Shown here: positions 25,301 through 33,361 of the stretch, in pieces
Layout of the letters: each line of letters begins with the position of its first letter
Numbering within the stretch: position 1 is the first letter of the stretch
NCBI RefSeq assembly: GCF_900103915.1
Contig: NZ_FNIG01000006.1
Coordinates: forward strand, 62,001-126,000
DNA: 64,000 nucleotides
Reading direction: 5' to 3'
Source of the DNA: Tenuibacillus multivorans
Lineage (GTDB): Bacteria; Bacillota; Bacilli; Bacillales; Alkalibacillaceae
Notes under the pieces: model-generated
The model's input: the letters and a program-made list of their open reading frames with translations, nothing else
Databases searched by the model: none
What the model was told of the DNA's origin: nothing
Made by a program: the position numbers and the translations under genes

Positions 25301-25943
25301 TTTTAAATTTGTCAAAGGATAATTCATGCTCATTATGTTTGTCTATCTGATTCACAACAATAACATACGGTACATGATTTTCTTCCAATTCCTTAAGAAA
25401 ATGGAAGTTAACCTCGGACTGTACATGATTGTAGTCCATGACATAAACAAAATAATCGATCATATGAACTTGAGATAAAGTTCGATTAAACTCTTCATCA
25501 TCAGAAGAATCAATACCGGGTGTATCCATTAATGAAACACCACTTTTTAATACGGGTAATGGTTTTTTAATGGTAAGTGATTGTACGGTTTCACCATTTT
25601 TGGATAATTGCTTAACGTGGTTTAAGTTAATGTTATTCTCTATGGAACAACGACCATCCGTTAAGTGATAAATAACCTCATCTTCACCATATCTAATATC
25701 AACAATATTAGCACTAGTCGGGATTGGACTTGATGGTAAGAGGTCCTCTTTTACTAATGCATTGATTAATGATGATTTACCGGCGGAAAAATGACCCGTA
25801 AAGCCGATCGTCAACCGTTGATGTCGCCATTTTTCATATAATTGTATTAACTTTTGGTCAAGATTTGCATATGGATGTACAGATAGTTCTTTCCACAATT
25901 CATCAAAATTGATTGAAGACTTGACTAGCTCAGATGTTATCAT
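22383..25943 (-). CDS. dynA: Double dynamin-like GTPase DynA
   Basis: A bacterial dynamin made of two fused dynamin units in one 1186-residue chain, as in B. subtilis DynA (YpbR, 1193 aa). It tethers and fuses membranes and helps repair them after pore or phage damage. Seen: P-loop 1 GHFSAGKSS at residues 50-58 with switch DTPGIDS, and P-loop 2 GAFSAGKSS near 618 with DTPGADS. Long coiled-coil stalks follow each GTPase head. The ribosome site (GTAGGGGA) lies in the last codons of the upstream diguanylate cyclase gene, and the gap is only 2 bp. The two proteins are therefore probably translated together. Confidence 0.95.
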   Translation of the reverse strand: MITSELVKSSINFDELWKELSVHPYANLDQKLIQLYEKWRHQRLTIGFTGHFSAGKSSLINALVKEDLLPSSPIPTSANIVDIRYGEDEVIYHLTDGRCSIENNINLNHVKQLSKNGETVQSLTIKKPLPVLKSGVSLMDTPGIDSSDDEEFNRTLSQVHMIDYFVYVMDYNHVQSEVNFHFLKELEENHVPYVIVVNQIDKHNEHELSFDKFKKSLKDSCQAWQLQPEKIFYTTLIDLNHSLNQLDELNAFMDQIIEDKDQLIHNKTEVELIQLIDQWTDEKLKLNNQNYSDLTELRESNKRLINEMNQIENDRYQFDIQLKDDLSNLLNNAYLMTFDTREIAKAYLESLQPKFKVGTLFSKKKTLEEKVHREEQFQSDINKRVKSEIIWHVRHLLINQLKDYQMDDFNLHREIQQFEVDITSDHLSQAVNPSAEVNADSVLVYTNQLQKNITQLIKKETKPLIDQMSLQYDEKAQQYLSDLERQLHDVDEEMDQYTNLQQLEAEKEALKQKLIHHSINAKGTNETIQKAHEDLHKQIPSMDVTELLHDYSTNPSQDDKEEAKERSKINEFDVYQIIDRTEQIIEEIKPFKPLSQFYKALNQQLDKLQNTELTVALFGAFSAGKSSFANAWVGEELLPASPNPTTAAINKICPVTPEKEHGTVSVKYKNGDMMVDQLGHMISPFTSQEFSDLNEVTRFIQKNKSNFTDQLSKTEISFIEAFLTGISDAREWLGHERIISIDEFSRFVTEESISCFIHEISVYYDCELTRRGVTLVDTPGADSIHARHTNTSFHYVKHSDAIIYVNYYNHAFSRADREFLLQLGRVKDAFALDKMFFILNAADLASSKDELSLVQNYLFDQLTQYGINQPAIYPLSSKRLLKDNDLSHDVEGFFTRFNDFIEQDAKQLMSTNLVSEQSRLAKFLDSTIKEANENPTEQQDLINRLMQELTQLNTKVKQDDPTLYINSIKQEINELAHHIKDRTMIQFNDLLKETINPATVTANGKKGKLQIKIAIKQLFSKLQEKLSNEFQTTHILLDRKLNRVLDERIKDINQYIIRETSLAKLFKTDLTLNESMEPELLEAIYNTQLEPIINLYKNKKEFFEEQKIKDMYAQLQELAKSALDYSTSQMQQVFKHHYEEEYNLLTNQLFKQYKNENEELINYKEEIYNDDQLLSRFKEIKQNIIV

Positions 25944-25945
25944 GT

Positions 25946-27010
25946 TTATTCCCCTACTCTTTCGTATGATTCCTGAAACATGGCACAGTTTTTACCTCGT
26001 GCTTTAGCTAAATATAAATATTCATCTGCTCGATTTAAAATATCCTCTTTCGTGTCCGCTTCTTGTCTAAACGATACGCCATAACTAATGGTAATTGTCT
26101 CATGATTCAATTCAGGTAGCAGATTGATTCCCTTTTCGAATAACTTATTCCACTGTTGAATTTGTGTTTCAAGTGAACGTTTCCGTGTATTAAATAAAAT
26201 AATCGCGAATTCCTCTCCACCATAGCGGAACGCGTAACTATCAAAGTTATTTAGTTCATGCTTAAGAGTGTTCCCATAAGCAGATAATACTTGATCCCCG
26301 ACGGTATGGCCATACTGATCATTGATTTTTTTGAAATCATCAATATCGGCTAAAATTAAGGAAAATGACTTATTCGTATTGACTAATTTACCGAGTGTAT
26401 TTTGAAACGAACGGTGATTGTATAGCCCCGTTACGTAATCACTTACTGATTGATTTTGAAAAGCCATTTTTTCTTTATGATGTTTTCTTTCTCGTAACGC
26501 TATAATAGCAGCAAATATACCTACTAGTATAAAAAATACAATGTCAAAGGCAAAAGCCCATAACTTTTCCGTTGTAATTTGAATGGGTGGATAGAAACAA
26601 ACGACTGAGTATCCGACAATTGAGGTCATTAATGCTATGACTAAACCACGTGTTCTCCATAATATGGTCGCATGCATTAAATGGACATATATGATGGGAA
26701 CAAATAAACTGTTTGCACTACCAGTTAAAGCAATAAACCAGAAGGTCGCTATAAAATCGAAGAAGATTCCCAGTTTCATCGTAAAACTTTGTAACTTTTC
26801 TCGTTTAGAACTAATCATTAGAGCTAATTGTAAAATTAATGTATAAGACAATGAAAAGATTAATAAATATTCAAATGTAAAAGGATTCAAATTTAATGGT
26901 TGCTGTATTGGTTCAAATAAATATAAAGCACCACATATTATTAAGAAAAACCATCTGATCGTAGTAAAAAGCTGTTCAGTTTGTTGGTCAGTTAGATATA
27001 AAGTTTTCAT
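25946..27010 (-). CDS. Membrane diguanylate cyclase (GGDEF)
   Basis: A predicted c-di-GMP synthase: about six membrane helices over the first 175 residues, then a GGDEF domain. The active-site loop reads RYGGEEFAIIL, so the catalytic residues are intact. Also seen are VSDYVTGLYNHRSF and ILADIDDFKKINDQYGH with the metal-binding Asp. The usual RxxD product-inhibition site just ahead of GGEEF is absent (HELN). The membrane part may be a sensor, but carries no domain I can name. The start is chosen at 27010 because GAGGAGCTAATTAAG precedes this ATG. It lies immediately upstream of dynA. Confidence 0.88.
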   Translation of the reverse strand: MKTLYLTDQQTEQLFTTIRWFFLIICGALYLFEPIQQPLNLNPFTFEYLLIFSLSYTLILQLALMISSKREKLQSFTMKLGIFFDFIATFWFIALTGSANSLFVPIIYVHLMHATILWRTRGLVIALMTSIVGYSVVCFYPPIQITTEKLWAFAFDIVFFILVGIFAAIIALRERKHHKEKMAFQNQSVSDYVTGLYNHRSFQNTLGKLVNTNKSFSLILADIDDFKKINDQYGHTVGDQVLSAYGNTLKHELNNFDSYAFRYGGEEFAIILFNTRKRSLETQIQQWNKLFEKGINLLPELNHETITISYGVSFRQEADTKEDILNRADEYLYLAKARGKNCAMFQESYERVGE

Positions 27011-27045
27011 CTTAATTAGCTCCTCATTAAGAATATTAGTCATAA

Positions 27046-27078
27046 AAAAAAGGCTGAATCACATATCCAGCCTTCTTG
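27046..27078 (-). terminator. Terminator of the ferredoxin gene
   Basis: On the minus strand AAGGCTG, 11-nt loop, CAGCCTT is followed by TTTTTTTATG, about 15 bp after the ferredoxin stop. Confidence 0.82.
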
Positions 27079-27088
27079 TCATTGTGAA

Positions 27089-27325
27089 TTACTCTTGGAA
27101 AAATTTACGGTTTATTTCAATATACTCAGTTTCTTCTTCTGGTAACTCATCTTCGTGGTAAATGGCTTCAACTGGGCATACTGCTTCACATGCTCCACAA
27201 TCAATACAAATATCTGGATCTATATAGAACATGTCTTTTCCTTCTTCGATACAATCTACCGGACATACTTCGACGCATTCCGATGCTTTTTCATCTTTGC
27301 ATGGCGATGTAATAACAAATGCCAC
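27089..27325 (-). CDS. 7Fe ferredoxin [3Fe-4S][4Fe-4S]
   Basis: A 78-residue bacterial-type ferredoxin, an electron carrier. The Cys pattern fits one [3Fe-4S] cluster (Cys9, Cys17, Cys50) and one [4Fe-4S] cluster (Cys21, Cys40, Cys43, Cys46). The second motif is the classical ICIDCGACEAVCP. Cys25 is extra. An acidic C-terminal tail (DELPEEETEY) is typical of the FdxA group. The start is GTG at 27325, giving the usual AFVITSPC opening, with AAAGGAGTGG upstream. The frame stays open 14 codons further without a site. It is a single gene, and the partner oxidoreductase is not adjacent. Confidence 0.92.
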   Translation of the reverse strand: MAFVITSPCKDEKASECVEVCPVDCIEEGKDMFYIDPDICIDCGACEAVCPVEAIYHEDELPEEETEYIEINRKFFQE

Positions 27326-27485
27326 AATAACCACTCCTTTATTTTTCTCTAATTCCCATCTTATCATATTTTATATAAGTTAACAGGACTTATCAATGTG
27401 TTCTATCAAAAATTATAGGCACTTTTTTTAAAATATGCAAATATACTGTAATAACGTGTATCACTTTATTTAAGGAGGTCCAAAC

Positions 27486-28673
27486 ATGGATTTTGTCATT
27501 CAACCAGGAATGACCTTCAATAGCATCTCTACATTATTTAATGTGCCTTTACGTTTAATTATCGAGGCTAATCGTTTTAAAGATCCGTATCAGTTAAGAA
27601 TTGGTGATGTCGTCAATGTTCCTGGTTATCACCTAGAGACATATACCATTCAGCCAAACGATACTTTATGGTCCATAAGTCAGAGATTACACATTCCACT
27701 TGTGCAAATCATGTCTGTTAATAGTGTTGACCCATACCAATTAAGAATTGGCGATACCCTTCTAGTTCCTGTCAGAAATAATAACCATCATTTTGACTTT
27801 GATGAACCCTATACATTTGAAAAATTAGAAGAAGATTTATTTCAATTAGTGACATTATACCCTTTTATGACCTTAAAACAAATTGGTCGCTCCGTTATGA
27901 ATAAACCAATTTATGAGGTTGTCATTGGCAATGGTCCAAAGCATGTACATGTCAATGGTTCCTTTCATTCAAATGAGTCGATTACAACCTCTGTCATCAT
28001 GCGCTTTCTATATGATTACTTAGTATCCCTTACGACACAGGAACCTATTCGTGATGTTAATATGCAACAATTCTTTGATCAAATTACGCTATCTTTAGTA
28101 CCGATGGTTAACCCGGATGGCGTTGATTTATTAAACGAAGGATTACCTGAAAATGAATATTATCGCGATCTAGTGTTAGAAATTAATAATGGAAGTACAA
28201 ATTTTAATAATTGGAAGGCAAACATTCGAGGCGTCGACTTGAACAATCAATATCCAGCGAATTGGGAAATTGAAAAGAATAGGAAACGCCGACAGCCAGC
28301 ACCACGAAATTATCCGGGAAGTAAACCTTTAACAGAACCGGAGGCTATTGCTATGGCAGAGCTCGTAGAACGAGAGGACTTTGATCGTGTGTTAGCTTTA
28401 CACACTCAAGGCAAGGTGATCTATTGGGGATATGAAGGTTTAGAACCCCCAGAAGCTCAAACAATTGTTAATGAGTATGGACGTGTGAGTGGCTACACAC
28501 CGATTCGTTATGTTGACAGTCATGCCGGCTTTAAAGATTGGTTTATTCAAGAATATCGCAAACCGGGTTACACGGTTGAGTTAGGTAGAGGAACTAACCC
28601 ATTACCATTTAGTCAATTTGATGAAATTTATGAAGAAACATTAGGTATCTTTTTGGCAAATTTGTTTGTATAA
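27486..28673 (+). CDS. LysM-M14 gamma-D-glutamyl-meso-diaminopimelate peptidase
   Basis: A zinc carboxypeptidase of the M14 family that cleaves gamma-D-Glu-diaminopimelate bonds in peptidoglycan stem peptides; similar to YqgT of B. subtilis and endopeptidase I of L. sphaericus. Seen: two LysM modules (about 3-46 and 52-96, with PYQLRIGD in each), zinc ligands His161-x2-Glu164 and His306, and the catalytic Glu365 in TVELGRG. There is no signal peptide, as in the spore-associated YqgT. That suggests action in the mother cell or during germination. RBS AAGGAGGTC precedes the ATG. A terminator follows. Confidence 0.9.
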   Translation: MDFVIQPGMTFNSISTLFNVPLRLIIEANRFKDPYQLRIGDVVNVPGYHLETYTIQPNDTLWSISQRLHIPLVQIMSVNSVDPYQLRIGDTLLVPVRNNNHHFDFDEPYTFEKLEEDLFQLVTLYPFMTLKQIGRSVMNKPIYEVVIGNGPKHVHVNGSFHSNESITTSVIMRFLYDYLVSLTTQEPIRDVNMQQFFDQITLSLVPMVNPDGVDLLNEGLPENEYYRDLVLEINNGSTNFNNWKANIRGVDLNNQYPANWEIEKNRKRRQPAPRNYPGSKPLTEPEAIAMAELVEREDFDRVLALHTQGKVIYWGYEGLEPPEAQTIVNEYGRVSGYTPIRYVDSHAGFKDWFIQEYRKPGYTVELGRGTNPLPFSQFDEIYEETLGIFLANLFV

Positions 28674-28687
28674 ATCGTATGACTTTT

Positions 28688-28714
28688 GCACCGCGCTATG
28701 CGGTGCTTTTGTTC
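28688..28714 (+). terminator. Terminator of the LysM-M14 gene
   Basis: GCACCGC (28688-28694), loop GCTAT, GCGGTGC (28700-28706), then TTTTGTTC. Confidence 0.83.
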
Positions 28715-28746
28715 ATAAAAAATGACTACAAATTGTAGTCATTTTA
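28715..28746 (-). terminator. Terminator of mhqD
   Basis: A 12-bp stem AAAATGACTACA/TGTAGTCATTTT with a 3-nt loop, followed on the minus strand by TTTATGAAC. It lies directly next to the opposing terminator at 28688-28714. Confidence 0.72.
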
Positions 28747-28767
28747 GCTTGGGATATATGGTTAATT

Positions 28768-29367
28768 TTACGATAATCCTTGATACCATTCTTTTGCAGC
28801 TTCAACTTCCTCACGAGTTAATTGATGGCCAAGGTTTGTCCAGAATAACTCCACTGTTGCGCCAGAGTTTTCTAACATGCTTTTCAATTCCTCAGCTTCA
28901 TCCGCGGGGCAAATTGGATCGTTTTGGCCTGCACCGATAAAGACTGAGACATCTTCATGGTTAGGTAGATGAATGCCTCTTCTCGGTACCATTGGGTGGA
29001 ATAACATAGCTCCCTTTAAGCTATCCTGGTAATGGTATAAAAGACTTCCTGCTATGTTTGCCCCATTTGAATAACCAACAGAATAAACTTCATCTCGATT
29101 AAAATTATATTCCTTACTTTTATCTTCAAGGAAATCATATAGCTCTTTTGTTCGTTTAATTAAGTCCTCTTCATCAAATACACCTTCTGCGATTCGCCGG
29201 AAGAAGCGCGGCATACCATTTTCGTTAACGTTACCGCGTACGCTAAGCACATTAGCATCTGGATCGATCATGTCTGTTAGTGGTAATAAATCGTTCTCAT
29301 TACCACCCGTCCCATGCAATAATAATAATGTTCGTCCATTACGACCTTCCTGGAATATATGTTTCAT
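28768..29367 (-). CDS. mhqD: Phospholipase/carboxylesterase family hydrolase (MhqD-like)
   Basis: A 199-residue alpha/beta hydrolase like B. subtilis MhqD (YodD), part of the MhqR regulon for quinone stress. Seen: LLLLHGTGGNENDLL with the oxyanion loop, the nucleophile in GYSNGANIA, an Asp in AGQNDPICP and the catalytic His in NLGHQLT. Its own reaction is not firmly known. It could be a thioesterase or carboxylesterase. The start is at 29367, where TAGGAGGACATAT precedes the ATG. An upstream in-frame extension of 26 codons has no site. No MhqR-type regulator or dioxygenase gene is adjacent. Confidence 0.83.
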   Translation of the reverse strand: MKHIFQEGRNGRTLLLLHGTGGNENDLLPLTDMIDPDANVLSVRGNVNENGMPRFFRRIAEGVFDEEDLIKRTKELYDFLEDKSKEYNFNRDEVYSVGYSNGANIAGSLLYHYQDSLKGAMLFHPMVPRRGIHLPNHEDVSVFIGAGQNDPICPADEAEELKSMLENSGATVELFWTNLGHQLTREEVEAAKEWYQGLS

Positions 29368-29427
29368 ATATGTCCTCCTAATTATCTTGAATTCAAAATA
29401 AATTATACTGAATAGAAAATTTCGAGT

Positions 29428-29464
29428 CAAAAAAGCAGCTTTCAACTAAATGCTGAAAACTGCT
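29428..29464 (-). terminator. Terminator of the msrAB-DUF6501 unit
   Basis: On the minus strand AGCAGTTTTCA pairs with TGAAAGCTGCT (one wobble), followed by TTTTTGACTC, just beyond the 67-aa gene. Confidence 0.8.
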
Positions 29465-29472
29465 CATTATTT

Positions 29473-29676
29473 TTATAATTCCTTAAAATAATTTTTATAA
29501 AAGCCGCCCATTTTACCTGAATCATCTATAACAAAATAAAATTCATCGGTTTCATTTTTAACATCGTAAACATTACCTGGTGTTAAAACATTTTCGACTT
29601 TAAACTTTTCCGCTTCTGTGTTTGTACATTTAATTTGTTTTATCGTCGAATGATCATTCCAAGTTTTATGAATCAT
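29473..29676 (-). CDS. DUF6501 family small protein
   Basis: A 67-residue protein, conserved in Bacillaceae and, to my memory, classed as DUF6501. It is made of predicted beta strands: STIKQIKCTN, FKVENVLTPGNVYDVKNET and DEFYFVIDDSGKMGGFYK. The pattern of a turn followed by YDVKNETDEFYFVIDDSG resembles a small SH3-like barrel. Function is unknown. The start is the ATG at 29676 with GAGGTGAAT 3 nt upstream. It lies 14 bp after msrAB on the same strand and before a terminator, so it is the last gene of that transcript. Confidence 0.72.
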   Translation of the reverse strand: MIHKTWNDHSTIKQIKCTNTEAEKFKVENVLTPGNVYDVKNETDEFYFVIDDSGKMGGFYKNYFKEL

Positions 29677-29690
29677 ACCATTCACCTCTA

Positions 29691-30650
29691 TTATTTGTCT
29701 TCCTCGAATAATACTTTATATTTACCATAACCTTCTTTATCTAATTGATCCTTAGGTATAAACCTTAAGGCTGCCGAATTAATACAATACCTCAATCCGC
29801 CTTCTTGGACTGGACCATCTTCAAAGACATGTCCTAAATGAGAATCTGCATAGTCACTTCGAACCTCAACACGACGCATACCAAGTGAGGTATCTAAGCG
29901 TTCTTCAAGTTGTGAAATTGGTCTCGTAAAGCTCGGCCAACCACAACCAGCGTCGTATTTATCCGTTGAAGAAAATAGAGGTTCTCCACTTACGACATCA
30001 ACGTAAATGCCATCTTCTTCATGATCCCAATACTCATTTTGATATGGCGTTTCCGTCGCTTCTTCCTGGGTGACTTTGTATTGTAAATCCGTTAACTCTT
30101 GTCTCAATTTTTCCCGGTCTTTTTGCTTCCAATACTTATCGATAAAGTCTTTTCGCCCTGAGCCTTTTTTGTACAGCTTATAATGAAATGCATTTTTCTT
30201 ATAGTAATCTTGATGATGTTCTTCCGCAGGATAAAAGGTTTGTGCTTCTTTAATTTCGACGACGATAGGATCATTAAATTTTCCACTGTTTTCTAAAGCT
30301 TGCATTGATTCTTCAGCTAGTTGTTTTTGTTTGTCATTATGATAAAAAATAACGGGTTTATAAGATTCTCCGCGGTCATTAAATTGTCCTTCATGATCGG
30401 TAGGATCAATTTGTTGCCAATATAGCTCCAATAGGTCTTCGTAAGGAAAAACATCTGGATCAAATGTGATTTGTACGGCTTCCACATGTCCAGTTGTTTC
30501 AGAACATACTTCCTCGTAAGTAGGGTTTTCAGTGTGTCCTCCTGTATAACCTGAAATGATGTCATTGATTCCTGGTCGCCGATCAAAAGGCTCTACCATA
30601 CACCAAAAGCATCCGCCTGCAAATGTTGCCTTTTCTAATTGTTTTGTCAA
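29691..30650 (-). CDS. msrAB: Fused peptide-methionine sulfoxide reductase MsrA-MsrB
   Basis: A two-domain enzyme reducing both S and R epimers of methionine sulfoxide. Domain A (about 5-160) has GGCFWC and [14 protein letters not shown]. Domain B (about 180-310) has [29 protein letters not shown] and the catalytic Cys in [13 protein letters not shown]. Zinc-binding CxxC pairs are missing, as in many Firmicutes MsrB proteins. The start is TTG at 30650, where GAGGTGATTTCC precedes it. In B. subtilis the two parts are separate adjacent genes (msrA-msrB, formerly yppP-yppQ), next to yppG as here. Confidence 0.92.
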   Translation of the reverse strand: MTKQLEKATFAGGCFWCMVEPFDRRPGINDIISGYTGGHTENPTYEEVCSETTGHVEAVQITFDPDVFPYEDLLELYWQQIDPTDHEGQFNDRGESYKPVIFYHNDKQKQLAEESMQALENSGKFNDPIVVEIKEAQTFYPAEEHHQDYYKKNAFHYKLYKKGSGRKDFIDKYWKQKDREKLRQELTDLQYKVTQEEATETPYQNEYWDHEEDGIYVDVVSGEPLFSSTDKYDAGCGWPSFTRPISQLEERLDTSLGMRRVEVRSDYADSHLGHVFEDGPVQEGGLRYCINSAALRFIPKDQLDKEGYGKYKVLFEEDK

Positions 30651-30669
30651 GGAAATCACCTCAATTTTA

Positions 30670-31167
30670 TTATATATATAATTTAGGACTAGGTAATCCA
30701 TCTGATCTTGTAGAAGATTTACTTTTACTTTTATCTAGCTGCTCATTTTGATTTTGTTGATGTTCATCCTTATCTTCTTTTGAACTGTCTTGATCTGATT
30801 CATTTTGATGATCAGTGGATGATTCCTCATCATCATTTTCCATCATTATCTTCATCATATCAAGAAACATGGGTAAATTTTTTACTAAAGGTCCGTATTC
30901 TTTAATATATGGTGCGTATTGTTGAAATAAACCAATACCCTTTTGTACATGATTAAGTGTTTCATGTAGTGTAGCGTATTTCGAAGCCATCCCAGTACTT
31001 TGACCATATCCATATAGCTGTTGCGGGTAACCGCCATACTGACTTTTACCTAAAAGTTTTTGAAGAAATTTGCCTCCCTTGCTAACAGTCTGTTGTTGGT
31101 ATGGTGGTTGATAATAATAGTTTTGGTAACCAGGATATTGAGGTGGAAGAAATCCAAACGGATCCAT
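30670..31167 (-). CDS. yppG: YppG-like protein
   Basis: A 165-residue low-complexity protein resembling YppG of Bacillus. Seen: an N-terminal Pro/Tyr/Gln-rich segment ([19 protein letters not shown]), a middle helical part ending in [22 protein letters not shown], and a C-terminal tail rich in Ser, Asp, Glu and Gln. The Tyr/Pro-rich start is reminiscent of spore coat or outer-layer proteins, but no function is known. RBS AAAGGAGGAATAG precedes the ATG. It is next to msrAB, as yppG is next to msrA/msrB in B. subtilis, which supports the name. Confidence 0.72.
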   Translation of the reverse strand: MDPFGFLPPQYPGYQNYYYQPPYQQQTVSKGGKFLQKLLGKSQYGGYPQQLYGYGQSTGMASKYATLHETLNHVQKGIGLFQQYAPYIKEYGPLVKNLPMFLDMMKIMMENDDEESSTDHQNESDQDSSKEDKDEHQQNQNEQLDKSKSKSSTRSDGLPSPKLYI

Positions 31168-31244
31168 CGTCTATTCCTCCTTTTTCATTCATAATATATT
31201 GTACGGAATAGACCAGTATCTCGTTTAGGCGTTTGTCATGATTA

Positions 31245-31907
31245 TTACCAACCCCATTTAATAGGTGATTGATTATGTTCTTTTAAGTATGTATTTGCTT
31301 TAGAAAATGGCTTGCTACCAAAAAATCCCCGATAAGCTGATAACGGGCTTGGGTGTGGAGCGTGTAAGATTAAGTGTCGATCACGATCAATCATATGTCC
31401 CTTTTTTAAGGCCTGTTTCCCCCACATTAAAAATACTAAGTGTTCTTTTTCTTCATTTAATATAGTTAATACACGATCCGTAAATGTTTCCCATCCCTTT
31501 TGCCGGTGTGAATTAGGTTGTCCAACCTCAACCGTTAATACGGTATTAAGGAGTAGTACGCCTTGTTTAGCCCAATGTGTTAAATCTCCATTGGTTGGAT
31601 GTTCACAATCAATATCATCCAACAGTTCTTTATAAATATTCTTTAAAGATGGTGGGAGTGGGATATTAGGATTTACCGAAAAACTTAATCCATTTGCTTG
31701 ATTAGGGCCATGATAAGGGTCCTGACCAATAATCACAACCTTTGTTGTATTTAAAGGTGTTGTATTAAGAGCATTAAATATGTGATCTTTTTTAGGATAT
31801 ACATCTTTATGTTTATATTGTTCTTCAATAAATTGATGTAATTCTATAAAATACGGCTTTGTCAGCTCATTTTCCAAATAATATTTCCAATCTGTATAGA
31901 TATTCAT
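31245..31907 (-). CDS. ung: Uracil-DNA glycosylase
   Basis: Removes uracil from DNA in base-excision repair, family 1 UDG. Seen: the water-activating motif GQDPYHG, the substrate loop LLLNTVLTVE, and the Leu-intercalation motif HPSPLSAYRG near residue 186. The start is the ATG at 31907, preceded by AGGGGGAGGGG. The open frame extends 36 codons further, but into the end of the previous gene and without homology. It is 220 residues, normal for the family. It probably shares a transcript with the DUF2584 gene, which ends 68 bp upstream. Confidence 0.95.
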   Translation of the reverse strand: MNIYTDWKYYLENELTKPYFIELHQFIEEQYKHKDVYPKKDHIFNALNTTPLNTTKVVIIGQDPYHGPNQANGLSFSVNPNIPLPPSLKNIYKELLDDIDCEHPTNGDLTHWAKQGVLLLNTVLTVEVGQPNSHRQKGWETFTDRVLTILNEEKEHLVFLMWGKQALKKGHMIDRDRHLILHAPHPSPLSAYRGFFGSKPFSKANTYLKEHNQSPIKWGW

Positions 31908-31975
31908 TTTTCCCCTCCCCCTTTTAATTTCCCGGGAAAGCGCAGTATGTGTTTGTTTTCGACAGGTGATTGTCA

Positions 31976-32224
31976 TTAATTGACGCTTTGTAAAGATATG
32001 AGTTGGTATTGGCACGTTGTTTTGTTACTTTCAAAAACTATTTTGACAATTTTCGCTATTCCCAACTGTTTTGAGCCCGGTTTTCGTATGATTTCAACTG
32101 TTTCATCAATCGGAAATAATTTATAACCTTCGAAGCTTACTTCAAATAAATCATGATCTTCTTTTATTCGTTGCTCTCTTCCATTAGTGATAATTCTCCA
32201 TTCCATTGTTAGTGGTGTTGGCAC
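31976..32224 (-). CDS. DUF2584 family protein
   Basis: An 82-residue protein belonging, as I recall, to DUF2584, found in Bacillaceae and unstudied. Seen: MEWRIITNGRE, LFEVSFEGYKLFPIDETVEI and YQLISLQSVN at the C-terminus, a compact all-beta pattern. The start is GTG. The copy at 32224 has GAGGTG 6 nt upstream, while the in-frame GTG at 32233 lies inside that site. It is upstream of ung on the same strand. Confidence 0.7.
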   Translation of the reverse strand: MPTPLTMEWRIITNGREQRIKEDHDLFEVSFEGYKLFPIDETVEIIRKPGSKQLGIAKIVKIVFESNKTTCQYQLISLQSVN

Positions 32225-32339
32225 CTTAGTCACCTCACATTAATTCAATGGATTTATAGTATATTATATCATTTGGACATATTATCTTGTGAAGGATTAA
32301 GTCGGAAGTTTTTAATAAGAGAATTTTAACTTACGTATA

Positions 32340-32380
32340 AAACCAATTAACCAGGTGATTTTCACCTGGTTAATTGGTTT
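32340..32380 (-). terminator. Long terminator enclosing the yozE stop codon
   Basis: A perfect stem of about 18 bp round a TTT loop, with the last codons and stop of the YozE gene in its right arm. On the minus strand it is followed by TTATACGTAAG, so the U tract is weak, but the stem is very stable. Confidence 0.65.
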
Positions 32381-32588
32381 GCTTATATTCTTCCCATACT
32401 TCATCAAAGGTTGTGAGTGCCTCAGGAAATGGTGAATGGAATTCGAAATATTGACTGATTACATGATAATCCGTTGATTGTTTTGGGAAGTCGTGCTCAC
32501 GAAACATCCAATCGGCTAATTTCTTTTTGGGGTCATGCTTGGATTGTATTCCTCGATAACTCATCATGTAGTGATAGAAAGACTTCAC
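32370..32588 (-). CDS. yozE: YozE family protein (UPF0346)
   Basis: A 72-residue protein of the YozE SAM-like fold. Seen: FYHYMMSYRG, ADWMFREHDFPKQSTDYHVISQYFE and DEVWEEYK, the three helical blocks of the family. Function is unknown. The start is GTG at 32588, with TAGGTG about 6 nt before it. Another in-frame GTG at 32597 overlaps the ribosome site. It follows tatC by 14 bp on the same strand, so it may belong to the tat transcript. Confidence 0.83.
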   Translation of the reverse strand: MKSFYHYMMSYRGIQSKHDPKKKLADWMFREHDFPKQSTDYHVISQYFEFHSPFPEALTTFDEVWEEYKQTN

Positions 32589-32602
32589 AAAAAACACCTA
32601 CT

Positions 32603-33346
32603 TTACGTCTCTTCCCCTAATTTTTTAACTCTTCTACGATAAACAATCGATGACATGGTAATGGAAATTTCGTATAAAATGATAAGTGGTACTGCAACGA
32701 CTAATTGTAAAATAAAGTCTGGTGGTGACAGCATTGTACCTAATATAACTAGTATAAGATAAGCATACTTTCTCGTTTTTTTCATAAATCCTGGACTAAT
32801 GATTCCTAAACTTGTTAAAAACATTGCAATAAGTGGAACTTCAAAAAAGATTGCAAACGGTAAAGTGATTTGCAGAATAAAACGGAAATAATTATTAGCT
32901 GTAAACATTTCGTTAACTAAACCATCAGCTAAATCTAATAAAAAGTTTAAAATTAAATCTTTGATAATAAAATATCCAAACAGTAAACCTAATAAAAATA
33001 AGATAAAAATTGCAGGAATATACAACAAGCTTACTTTTCTTTCATGCGAGGTTAAACCCGGACTTATAAATGACCATAACTGAAATGCTAAAAATGGCAA
33101 TGTCACAAGCAAGCCTGTTACTGTTGCAATAATGACATATATCCAAATAATCTCAAATGGACCCAGGACAGTTAAGGTAAACGAAACGTCCCTTTCTATG
33201 AACCTATATATTTCTTCTACGTAAAAAAATCCAGCTCCAAAAGAAATAATAAATATGATTAAACTCCAGATAAGTCTTTTGCGAAGCTCACCTAAATGTT
33301 CTGTCCAGTCCATGACTTCCTGTTCTTGATTTGTCTTCTCTTCCAT
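32603..33346 (-). CDS. tatC: Sec-independent translocase subunit TatC
   Basis: The receptor subunit of the twin-arginine translocase, with six membrane helices. Seen: the N-terminal HLGELRKRL motif that contacts twin-Arg signals, FEIIWIYV after the first periplasmic loop, PFLAFQLWSFISPGL and the SPPDFILQ loop. The start is set at 33346, with AAAAGGATG just ahead; the ATG at 33355 overlaps this site. Two tatA genes lie upstream on the same strand, separated from tatC by a large hairpin. No obvious twin-Arg substrate gene is in the window. Confidence 0.93.
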   Translation of the reverse strand: MEEKTNQEQEVMDWTEHLGELRKRLIWSLIIFIISFGAGFFYVEEIYRFIERDVSFTLTVLGPFEIIWIYVIIATVTGLLVTLPFLAFQLWSFISPGLTSHERKVSLLYIPAIFILFLLGLLFGYFIIKDLILNFLLDLADGLVNEMFTANNYFRFILQITLPFAIFFEVPLIAMFLTSLGIISPGFMKKTRKYAYLILVILGTMLSPPDFILQLVVAVPLIILYEISITMSSIVYRRRVKKLGEET

Positions 33347-33361
33347 GGAATTCATCCTTTT

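Noticed and set aside
28768-29445. A 225-residue version of the MhqD-like hydrolase with a hydrophobic N-terminus
   Set aside because: The extra 26 codons have no ribosome site, and TAGGAGG sits right before the ATG at 29367.
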